This document shows, piece after piece, positions 40,200-48,844 of a stretch of DNA of 64,000 nucleotides. The notes beneath the pieces are model-generated. The model did not search any database and had not been told where the DNA came from. It saw only the letters and a list, made by a program, of their open reading frames with translations. Both the position numbers and the translations under genes were made by a program. Each line of letters starts with the position of its first letter. Position 1 is the first letter of the stretch. This DNA is from Flavobacteriaceae bacterium (GTDB taxonomy: Bacteria > Bacteroidota > Bacteroidia > Flavobacteriales > Flavobacteriaceae), in assembly GCA_947448525.1 (NCBI GenBank), contig CANFNV010000002.1:1-64000 (forward strand), read 5' to 3'.

Positions 40200-41744
40200 A
40201 TGGCAAAACAAGAAGATATTTTTAAAAATGTAGTTTCGCATGCAAAAGAATACGGATTTATTTTTCCGTCAAGCGAAATTTACGATGGTTTAAGTGCGGT
40301 TTACGACTATGCACAAAATGGAGTTGAACTAAAGAAAAACATCCGCGAATATTGGTGGCGCGCCATGGTTCAAATGCACGATAACATTGTTGGACTTGAT
40401 GCTGCAATCTTGATGCACCCAACAACTTGGAAAGCTTCAGGTCATGTAGATGCTTTTAACGACCCATTAATTGACAACAAAGATTCCAAAAAAAGATATA
40501 GAGCCGACGTTTTAATAGAGGATTATGCCGAAAAATTAAACCTAAAAGCCAAAAAAGAAATTGAAAAAGCACACGAACGTTTTGGAGCTTCTTTTGACGA
40601 AGATCAATACAAAACGACTAATCCACGTGTGATGGAATACCTAGCTAAAGAAAGAGAAATTCTTGAACGCATGGGGCGTTCTTTAGGAAATGGGGATTTA
40701 GAAGACGTAAAAGCATTAATTGAAGAATTAGAAATTGCCGATCCAGAAACAGGTTCCAGAAATTGGACTGAAGTACGTCAATTTAACTTAATGTTCGGAA
40801 CAAAATTAGGCGCTTCTGCTGATACTGCTATGGATTTATACCTTCGCCCAGAAACGGCGCAAGGAATTTTCGTGAACTTCCTTAACGTACAAAAAACCGG
40901 TAGAATGAAGATTCCTTTTGGAATTGCTCAAACAGGTAAAGCTTTTAGAAACGAAATAGTAGCTCGTCAATTCATTTTTCGCATGCGCGAATTTGAACAA
41001 ATGGAAATGCAATTCTTTGTGAAACCTGGCGAAGAAATGAAGTGGTACGAATATTGGAAAGAAGCTAGACTGAAATGGCACTTATCTCTTGGTTTAGGTG
41101 CAGCAAATTACCGTTTTCACGACCACGAAAAATTAGCGCATTATGCCAATGCCGCTGCCGATATCGAATTCAATTTCCCCTTCGGATTTAAAGAATTGGA
41201 AGGAATTCACTCCAGAACGGATTTCGATTTGAAAGCACACGAACAATTTTCGGGAAAGAAATTACAATATTTTGATACCGAAACTAATTCAAATTATGTT
41301 CCATATGTTGTAGAAACATCTGTTGGCTTGGACAGAATGTTCTTATCCGTTTTTGCAACGTCTTTACAAGAAGAAACACTAGAAGATGGTTCTACAAGAA
41401 CAGTTTTGCGTTTACCTTCCGTTTTAGCACCAACAAAAGCAGCTGTTTTACCATTAGTAAAAAAAGACGGACTTCCAGAAGTAGCTCAAAGTATCATTGA
41501 TGATTTAAAATGGGACTTCAATGTAGCTTACGATGAAAAAGATGCCGTAGGAAGACGTTACAGACGCCAAGACGCATTAGGAACTCCATTTTGCATCACG
41601 GTAGATCATCAAACATTAGAAGACCAAACTGTGACCATTCGACATAGAGATTCGATGAAACAAGATCGCGTTAAAATATCCGAATTAAAAACCATTATAG
41701 AAAATGAAGTTTCAATAAAAAATTGGTTTCATAAGATGGTTTAA
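40200..41744 (+). CDS. glyS: Glycine--tRNA ligase
   Basis: EDIFKNVVSHAKEYGFIFPSSEIYDGLSAVYDYAQNGVELKKNIREYWW...LRPETAQGIFVNF; eukaryotic-like alpha2 type. Confidence 0.96.
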   Translation: MAKQEDIFKNVVSHAKEYGFIFPSSEIYDGLSAVYDYAQNGVELKKNIREYWWRAMVQMHDNIVGLDAAILMHPTTWKASGHVDAFNDPLIDNKDSKKRYRADVLIEDYAEKLNLKAKKEIEKAHERFGASFDEDQYKTTNPRVMEYLAKEREILERMGRSLGNGDLEDVKALIEELEIADPETGSRNWTEVRQFNLMFGTKLGASADTAMDLYLRPETAQGIFVNFLNVQKTGRMKIPFGIAQTGKAFRNEIVARQFIFRMREFEQMEMQFFVKPGEEMKWYEYWKEARLKWHLSLGLGAANYRFHDHEKLAHYANAAADIEFNFPFGFKELEGIHSRTDFDLKAHEQFSGKKLQYFDTETNSNYVPYVVETSVGLDRMFLSVFATSLQEETLEDGSTRTVLRLPSVLAPTKAAVLPLVKKDGLPEVAQSIIDDLKWDFNVAYDEKDAVGRRYRRQDALGTPFCITVDHQTLEDQTVTIRHRDSMKQDRVKISELKTIIENEVSIKNWFHKMV

Positions 41745-41756
41745 CTACTATAAATG

Positions 41757-41796
41757 ACTAGTCCTGAACAATCAATTCAGAATATTCAGGACTAGT
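41757..41796. terminator. Hairpin between convergent glyS and aldehyde dehydrogenase genes, possible bidirectional terminator
   Basis: Perfect 12-bp arms ACTAGTCCTGAA / TTCAGGACTAGT with 16-nt loop; no strong T tract. Confidence 0.6.
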
Positions 41797-41825
41797 AACT
41801 ATTTTGTTTTCTTTTCTCTAGAATT

Positions 41826-43379
41826 CTATAAATCAAATTTAATTCCTTGTGCCAGAGGCAATTGATCTGAATAATTAACTGTATTGGTTTGTCTTCTCAT
41901 ATATACTTTCCATGAATCAGAACCAGATTCTCTTCCGCCACCAGTTTCTTTTTCACCACCAAAAGCACCGCCAATTTCGGCACCAGATGTTCCAATATTT
42001 ACGTTGGCAATGCCACAATCTGAACCTGCAAAAGATAAGAATTTTTCAGCTTCTTTCATTTCGTTAGTCATAATAGCAGACGATAAACCTTGAGCAACAC
42101 CATTTTGTAATACAATAGCATTTTCAACTTCGCCCCTGTATTTCATCAAGTATAAAATTGGGGCAAACGTTTCGTGTTGTACAATTTCAAAACTGTTTTC
42201 AGCTTCAATTATTGCTGGTTTTACATAGCAACCCGATTCGTATCCTTGACCTGAAAGAACACCGCCTTCCACCAACACTTTACCGCCTTCCGCTTTTGCT
42301 TTTTCAATAGCAGCCAAATACGTGTTTACAGCATCAATATCAATTAAGGGTCCGATATGATTTTTTTGATCCAATGGATTTCCAATAGTCAATTGACCGT
42401 AAGCGCCAACTATTGCGTCTCGTACTTTATCATAAACCGATTCGTGAATGATTAATCGTCTGGTAGAAGTACAACGTTGTCCTGCCGTTCCTACAGCACC
42501 AAAAACAGCCCCTGGAACCACCACTTTTAAATCGGCTGTTGGTGTAATGATGATGGCATTGTTTCCACCCAATTCTAATAAAGATTTTCCAAAACGTTGT
42601 GCAACCGTTGCACCAACAATTCTTCCCATTCGTGTAGAACCTGTAGCAGAAATCAAAGGAATTCTAAAATCGGTAGTCATCATTTCGCCTACTTTATAAT
42701 TACCGTTGATAATACAAGAAATTCCTTCTGGTAGATTATTGGCTTTCAAAACTCCAGCGATAATATTTTGACAGGCAATAGAACACAAAGGTGCTTTTTC
42801 AGAGGCTTTCCAAACACAAACATCACCACAAATCCAAGCTAAAGCCGTGTTCCAAGACCACACTGCAACCGGAAAGTTAAACGCAGAGATGATGCCCACC
42901 ACACCAATTGGGTGCCATTGTTCTCTCATTACATGGCCTGGACGTTCTGATGGAATAGTTTGTCCGTTTAATTGTCTAGATAAACCTACTGCAAAGTCAC
43001 AGATATCAATCATTTCTTGAACTTCTCCATATCCTTCTTGGAGGGATTTACCCATTTCATATGAAACTAATTTTCCTAAAGGTTCTTTTAATTCTCTTAA
43101 TTTGTTTCCAAATTGACGTACAATTTCGCCGCGTTGTGGCGCGGGCATTGCTCTAAATTTAAGAAAAGCAGCTGTTGCGGTTTGCATTACTTTTTCGTAA
43201 TCTTCGGCAGTAGTTGTTTTTACTTTACCTATTAATTGGCCATCAACCGGCGAATAACTTTCTATAATTTCTCCGTTTGAAAAATGATTATTACCTGTTG
43301 AAGTTCCTTCGTTAATGGCTTTTACACCAAGGATTTCAAGTGCTTCGGTCATTCCGAATTGTTGAGCAATTGTTGACAT
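41826..43379 (-). CDS. Aldehyde dehydrogenase, ALDH7/aminoadipic-semialdehyde dehydrogenase-like
   Basis: GVVGIISAFNFPVAVWSWNTALAWICGD, LLELGGNNAIII, GQRCTSTRRL. Confidence 0.92.
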   Translation of the reverse strand: MSTIAQQFGMTEALEILGVKAINEGTSTGNNHFSNGEIIESYSPVDGQLIGKVKTTTAEDYEKVMQTATAAFLKFRAMPAPQRGEIVRQFGNKLRELKEPLGKLVSYEMGKSLQEGYGEVQEMIDICDFAVGLSRQLNGQTIPSERPGHVMREQWHPIGVVGIISAFNFPVAVWSWNTALAWICGDVCVWKASEKAPLCSIACQNIIAGVLKANNLPEGISCIINGNYKVGEMMTTDFRIPLISATGSTRMGRIVGATVAQRFGKSLLELGGNNAIIITPTADLKVVVPGAVFGAVGTAGQRCTSTRRLIIHESVYDKVRDAIVGAYGQLTIGNPLDQKNHIGPLIDIDAVNTYLAAIEKAKAEGGKVLVEGGVLSGQGYESGCYVKPAIIEAENSFEIVQHETFAPILYLMKYRGEVENAIVLQNGVAQGLSSAIMTNEMKEAEKFLSFAGSDCGIANVNIGTSGAEIGGAFGGEKETGGGRESGSDSWKVYMRRQTNTVNYSDQLPLAQGIKFDL

Positions 43380-43477
43380 TGTATTATAAGTTTGTTTGTT
43401 TATTATTTTAGCAAAAGTAAGGGATTATTTTGAATATTTAGTTCTGAAATAGTTTCGAAAAGCAGCAGCTAACTTTC

Positions 43478-44014
43478 TTATTTATCCACAAATTTCTCAT
43501 TGGTTTCCATCACAGTTCCGCATTTTTCACAAGTTCTTTTTTCTTCTGAATTGTAATACTCCTTGAAGTGAGTTAAGAAATCATTTTCAATATCATGTAA
43601 CTCGAAGTAAGCTTCGTACAGTTTATGGTTGCAAGCGTCGCAAAACCAAAGTAAACCATCCGTAAATCCTTTTCCGACACGTTTTCGTTCAATTACTAAC
43701 CCAATTGAGTTTTCAGTTCTACTTGGCGAATGCGGCACTTTGGCTGGAAGAAGAAACATATCGCCTGGAAAAAGATGCATTTCTTTTTTGATGCCCTCTT
43801 CTTGAATAAAAACAGTAATGGTTCCTTCTAATTGATAGAATAATTCTTCCGTTTCATTATAGTGATAGTCTTTTCTTGAATTTGGTCCGGCCACAACCAT
43901 TACTATATAGTCGCCAGAATCCACATAAATGTTTTTATTGCCAACGGGGGGCACTAATAAATGGCGGTTATCCTCTATCCACTGATTTAAATTGAACGGT
44001 TTTTGAACAGACAT
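43478..44014 (-). CDS. nbaC: 3-hydroxyanthranilate 3,4-dioxygenase
   Basis: PFNLNQWIEDNRHLLVPPVGNKNIY, DYHYNETEELFYQLEG, FLLPAKVPHSPSR, C-terminal rubredoxin-like FCDACNHKLYE...CEKCGTVM. Confidence 0.93.
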   Translation of the reverse strand: MSVQKPFNLNQWIEDNRHLLVPPVGNKNIYVDSGDYIVMVVAGPNSRKDYHYNETEELFYQLEGTITVFIQEEGIKKEMHLFPGDMFLLPAKVPHSPSRTENSIGLVIERKRVGKGFTDGLLWFCDACNHKLYEAYFELHDIENDFLTHFKEYYNSEEKRTCEKCGTVMETNEKFVDK

Positions 44015-44082
44015 ATCAAATTATTTTTTACGAAAGTAGTAAAAATAAAAAAAGCTAGTATAAAACTAACTTTTTCATGTAT

Positions 44083-45189
44083 TTATTTGATTTCCTTAAT
44101 GAGATAAATATAAGCAGGGAAGTGATCGCTAAATCCGACTTCGTTTATGGAGTGTCGTAAAGGATACCCTTTGTATTGACCTGTGGTTTGAATCATAAAA
44201 GGTTTGTTCCAAATTCCGGCTTTCCAATATCGGTAAGAAGAATAATCAGTTCTTGTAAATGGTTCTGACACCATAATTTGGTCAAAAATATCTCCAGCAT
44301 CTCTATAAAAAAGTGTGGCATTTCCGTCTTTTGCCATTTGCTCAAATGGGTTGTAAATATCACCAGATGCTTTTAATTCTGATTTTTTAAGCTTAGCTCC
44401 AAGTTGAACTTTTACGCTTCTATTATAAGAACCATCGTTTAAATCTCCCATCGTAATGATTTTTGCGTTGGGATTGATTTTAATTAAAGAATCAATTATT
44501 TTTCTATTTAAAGCACCCGCAGCTTCTCGAAAGGGAGAACTTTTCTTTTCTCCGCCAGAACGTGATGGCCAGTGATTTACAATAATATTGATTTCATCAC
44601 CATCAAGAAATCCGGTTACTAAAAGTTGGTCACGAGTAAAAACTCTTTCAGAAGAATTATCAAGTTCAACTTTGTCATCTGTTGCTTCTTCTTCTTCCTT
44701 CTTTTTGACTTTAGCTTCTTGTTTTTTGTAAATTATCAAAGGAATATTTACATAACTTGTGGGTTTAAAGTGTTTTTTCTGATAGAGCAACGCAACATCA
44801 ATTCCTCTTTTGTCGGGAGAATCGAAATGCACAATACCGTAATCGCTGTTGATTAATTTGGGTTGTTTGATTAAATCTTCTAGAACGCCTCTATTTTCAA
44901 TTTCAGCACCACCAATGAACGTTGGTGAATTAGCATTTTCACCAGTTCCAATCTGAGATAATACAATAGATAAGTTTTCTAATTTTTGATGGTATTTTTT
45001 GGAAGTCCAGTTTTGAACACCACTTGGCAACCATTCTTCATCAATAGTATTTGGGTCGTTTATTGTGTCAAATAAATTTTCGAAATTATAGAAGGCAACA
45101 GTATGCACAATGTATTTTTTAGCTTGTGCATTTGCGCTTAATACTGCGAATAAAACAATAAAAAGGGTCATTAGATTTTTAATTTTCAT
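44083..45189 (-). CDS. Secreted endonuclease/exonuclease/phosphatase (EEP) family protein
   Basis: Signal peptide; VAFYNFENLFDT, FIGGAEIENRGVLEDLI, DKRGIDVALLY, VNHWPSRSGGEKKSSPFR, ITMGDLNDGS, FSDHFPAYIYL. Confidence 0.93.
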   Translation of the reverse strand: MKIKNLMTLFIVLFAVLSANAQAKKYIVHTVAFYNFENLFDTINDPNTIDEEWLPSGVQNWTSKKYHQKLENLSIVLSQIGTGENANSPTFIGGAEIENRGVLEDLIKQPKLINSDYGIVHFDSPDKRGIDVALLYQKKHFKPTSYVNIPLIIYKKQEAKVKKKEEEEATDDKVELDNSSERVFTRDQLLVTGFLDGDEINIIVNHWPSRSGGEKKSSPFREAAGALNRKIIDSLIKINPNAKIITMGDLNDGSYNRSVKVQLGAKLKKSELKASGDIYNPFEQMAKDGNATLFYRDAGDIFDQIMVSEPFTRTDYSSYRYWKAGIWNKPFMIQTTGQYKGYPLRHSINEVGFSDHFPAYIYLIKEIK

Positions 45190-45329
45190 AAATCGTATAT
45201 TAATTTAATGTCAAGTTTTTACAAACTTTGAGCCAAAAGTAGTAATATTATTAAAATAATGTACCTTTGCGGGCTGTTAAGTTTGTATTAAGACTTCAGT
45301 TATAAGAAAAATTTAATTTAATTCAATTT

Positions 45330-48176
45330 ATGAAAAAGCTTGTCATTAGTATGTTATTTGTGATGCAAGTGTGTTTTGTTTTTGCACAATCGGGAACAGG
45401 ATTCTCGGGTAAGGTGTTAGATTCAAAAACGCAAAAACCATTGCAAGGTGTTGTTGTCTCTGTTCAAAACATGAGTCTAACTGAAATCACAGACTCTCAA
45501 GGAAAATTTACATTTAAAAGTGTTTCTGAAGGAAATCAATTAGTATCCGTGAAAAGTTCAGGTTATAAAGAACTGTTACTTTCGGTAGATGTAGTAAAAG
45601 GGATGACTTTAGATATAGGAACTATTATATTAGACGAAGACCTTACTCAAGAAGAGCAAAGTACTTTAATAAATATCTCCGACAATGAATTAGAAGACGA
45701 CAATAATGGTTCTGAAAGTACTTCCAGTTTATTGCAAGCTTCTCGCGATGCTTTTAACCAAGCAGTAGCTTTCAATTGGGGATCATCTCATTTTAGATTA
45801 CGTGGTTTAGACAGTGAATACGGAACCACAATGATTAACGGCATCATAATGAACAAAGTTTATGATGGAAGACCGCAATACAGTAACTGGGGTGGATTGT
45901 CAGACGCTACAAGAAATCAAGAATTTACGACTGGCTTAACTCCTTCTGATTATACTTTTGGTGGAATTGTTGGAACTAATGAAATCAATACTAGAGCTTC
46001 TTTATACAGAACTGGAAACAGAATTTCTATGGCAGGAACCAACTCTAATTACAACGGAAGAGTGATGGGAACCACTTCATCTGGAATGAGAAAAGATGGT
46101 TGGGCATATACTATTTCTGCTTCAAGACGATTTGGAGATAACAATTATTTTGAAGGAACAAGTATGTCAGCCAATTCATTTTTTGCCAGTGTTGAGAAAA
46201 AAATAACTTCAAATAACTCCTTGAATTTTACAACTATTTATGATAAGGATACTAAAGGAAAAACCGCACCCAATACACAAGAAGTTATAGACTTAAAAGG
46301 AAGCCAATACAATTCTTATTGGGGCTATTTTGAAGGTAAAAAAAGAAATTCTAGAGTAAAAACAGTAGAAGAACCAATCTTTATTTTAAGTGATTATTGG
46401 AAAATTACTCCAAAAACAAACTTAAATACTAACGTTTCTTACCAAATTGGAAAAGTTGGTAACTCCAGATTAACTTATCAAGGAGTAACTAATCCAGATC
46501 CTACCTATTATCACAATATGCCAAGTTATGAAATTGCATTGTATGATGCAGCTGGTAACTGGACTCCAGACTTTACTCAAGCTGAAGCTAATAAACTAGC
46601 ATTTTTAGCAGACGGTCAACTTAATTGGCAAAATTTAATAAACGCTAATCAGCCCAATGGGAAAAGCGTTTATACTCTGTATGAAGACCGAACAGACGAT
46701 AAAACATTTACCGCCAATACTATTTTAAATTCGCAATTGTCTGATAAAATTTCGTTTAATGCGGGAGCTACATACAGAAATTTGAAGTCACATAATTTCC
46801 AAAATATGTTAGATTTATTGGGAGGAAGTTATTATGTAGATAAAACTTTATATGGAACTAGTCCAGATCAACAACAACAGGATTTGAATAATCCAAATAG
46901 ACATATTGAAGTTGGTGATGCCTTTGGATACAACTATAATTTGACATCAAATAATATTGATGCTTTTACTCAATTTAAATTTGTTTATAAAAAATTCGAT
47001 TTCTTTATGACTCAATCTTTCTCTCGTTCGGATTATCAAAGAGAAGGGTTTTATAAGAATGGTTATTATCCAACAAACTCTTACGGTAAAAGTGATAAAT
47101 ACACTTTTGACAATTTTGGATTTAAAGGCGGGTTGACTTATAAAATATCAGGAAGACAATTTATTACTATCAACGGAGCTTACATGTCTAAAGCTCCAGG
47201 AATGAAAAATTTATTTAACAATGCACGTATTAACAACAATACAGTTGATGGAATTCAAAGCGAAATTATTTCAAGTGCCGATGTAAGTTACATTATGAAT
47301 GCACCTAAGTTAAAAACACGATTAACCGCTTACTATTCTAAAATACAACACCAATCAGAAACAACTTATTTCTATTCTGATGCTATTGGAAGTGCTTCAG
47401 CTGCAAGTACAGCAAATACAACTGCTAGTACAGGAGGTTTGTTTGTGGCAGAAACGTTAAATGGAGTTGACAAACGAAATATTGGGTTAGAATTTGGAGC
47501 CGAATATCCTATAACCTCTACGTTAAAAGCAACACTAAGCGCAGCCTATGGGGAATATATTTACACCAGTAATCCGGATGTATTTGTAAATGTAGATGCC
47601 AATGCCAATGCAACCAATACAAAACCAATTTTAGATTATGGTAATGCTAATATTAAAAACTACAGACAAGCAGGAACGCCTCAACAAGCTGCTTCTGTTG
47701 GATTAGAATACAGAGACCCAAAATTTTGGTGGGTGGGAACTAATGTGAATTACATTGGTGGAAACTATGTTGATATTGCTCAAATTACAAGAACTAATCA
47801 TTTTTATGACGATAGTAATTTTTCTCCTGGAGTTCCTTCTTCAGATGCCAATACAATAAGAGGGGAACAATTGTTACAACAAGAGAAAATGAGTGACTAT
47901 ATGTTAGTCAACTTAATAGGAGGTAAATCTTGGAAAATTAAAAACTCTACTATTGGTTTTACTGCCAACATCAATAACTTGCTAGATACTAAATATAAAT
48001 CTGGAGGTTATGAGCAAGCAAGAAATGGAAATTATACTCAGGTTAACCAAGATTATACTCCTCACGTAAATCCCAATAATCCTGCTGCAGGGGCTGTTGC
48101 AACTCCGGTATTTGGAACAAAATATTTTTATGGATACGGTAGAACTTTTCTTGTAAATTTATATATTAATTTTTAA
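45330..48176 (+). CDS. TonB-dependent receptor with carboxypeptidase-regulatory-like N-terminus
   Basis: FSGKVLDSKTQKPLQGVVVSVQNMSLTEITDSQGKFTF; plug and beta-barrel; C-terminal YGYGRTFLVNLYINF. Confidence 0.93.
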   Translation: MKKLVISMLFVMQVCFVFAQSGTGFSGKVLDSKTQKPLQGVVVSVQNMSLTEITDSQGKFTFKSVSEGNQLVSVKSSGYKELLLSVDVVKGMTLDIGTIILDEDLTQEEQSTLINISDNELEDDNNGSESTSSLLQASRDAFNQAVAFNWGSSHFRLRGLDSEYGTTMINGIIMNKVYDGRPQYSNWGGLSDATRNQEFTTGLTPSDYTFGGIVGTNEINTRASLYRTGNRISMAGTNSNYNGRVMGTTSSGMRKDGWAYTISASRRFGDNNYFEGTSMSANSFFASVEKKITSNNSLNFTTIYDKDTKGKTAPNTQEVIDLKGSQYNSYWGYFEGKKRNSRVKTVEEPIFILSDYWKITPKTNLNTNVSYQIGKVGNSRLTYQGVTNPDPTYYHNMPSYEIALYDAAGNWTPDFTQAEANKLAFLADGQLNWQNLINANQPNGKSVYTLYEDRTDDKTFTANTILNSQLSDKISFNAGATYRNLKSHNFQNMLDLLGGSYYVDKTLYGTSPDQQQQDLNNPNRHIEVGDAFGYNYNLTSNNIDAFTQFKFVYKKFDFFMTQSFSRSDYQREGFYKNGYYPTNSYGKSDKYTFDNFGFKGGLTYKISGRQFITINGAYMSKAPGMKNLFNNARINNNTVDGIQSEIISSADVSYIMNAPKLKTRLTAYYSKIQHQSETTYFYSDAIGSASAASTANTTASTGGLFVAETLNGVDKRNIGLEFGAEYPITSTLKATLSAAYGEYIYTSNPDVFVNVDANANATNTKPILDYGNANIKNYRQAGTPQQAASVGLEYRDPKFWWVGTNVNYIGGNYVDIAQITRTNHFYDDSNFSPGVPSSDANTIRGEQLLQQEKMSDYMLVNLIGGKSWKIKNSTIGFTANINNLLDTKYKSGGYEQARNGNYTQVNQDYTPHVNPNNPAAGAVATPVFGTKYFYGYGRTFLVNLYINF

Positions 48177-48187
48177 GTAATAAAAAT

Positions 48188-48826
48188 ATGAAAACAGTAC
48201 AAATAAAAACATTAATTTTTACAACACTGATAGCATTGGTTTTATCAAGTTGTACCAAAAGCAGTGATATTGCTTACCCAACATTAAAAAAAGTTTATTT
48301 CTCTGAAACCTTTGATTATAACACTACTGATGCATCACCGAATGCATTACCATCTGGCTGGACATCTTATGCAGAAATAGGCGCCAAACTTTGGTCAAAA
48401 TCTGTATACCCACCTCCAGCTTTTCCAGTTACTAAAGGTGATGGATATGCAACTTTTTCAGCTTATGGAAGTGGTGATGGTGCAAACGTAAGCTGGTTAA
48501 TTTCTCCATCTATTGATGTAGATCAACACGAAGGAGAAAGCTTGTCTTTTCAAACTTGTCATGATAGTTATGTTAAAAATACAAGCAACAGTCTTGAGGT
48601 ATATATCTCTAAAGACTATACTGGAAATTTTGGTACTGCTCATTGGACTAAAATAAATTATATAGGAACTTTGGTTTGGCCTTATACAAAAGCTTATAAA
48701 TATGTGAATTCAGGTGCTATTGATTTATCCTTGTACAAAGGAACTATCAATTTTGCTTTTAAATATACTGGAATAAATCCATCTACAGGGGCGTATCAAG
48801 TAGACAATGTTGCAATTGTATATTAA
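48188..48826 (+). CDS. Lipoprotein, choice-of-anchor-J-like domain
   Basis: Lipobox LALVLSSCTKSS; YFSETFDYNTTDASPNALPSGWTSY...NVSWLISPSIDVDQHEGESLSFQT...AYQVDNVAIVY. Confidence 0.8.
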   Translation: MKTVQIKTLIFTTLIALVLSSCTKSSDIAYPTLKKVYFSETFDYNTTDASPNALPSGWTSYAEIGAKLWSKSVYPPPAFPVTKGDGYATFSAYGSGDGANVSWLISPSIDVDQHEGESLSFQTCHDSYVKNTSNSLEVYISKDYTGNFGTAHWTKINYIGTLVWPYTKAYKYVNSGAIDLSLYKGTINFAFKYTGINPSTGAYQVDNVAIVY

Positions 48827-48844
48827 TCTTTAATATTAAAAAAT

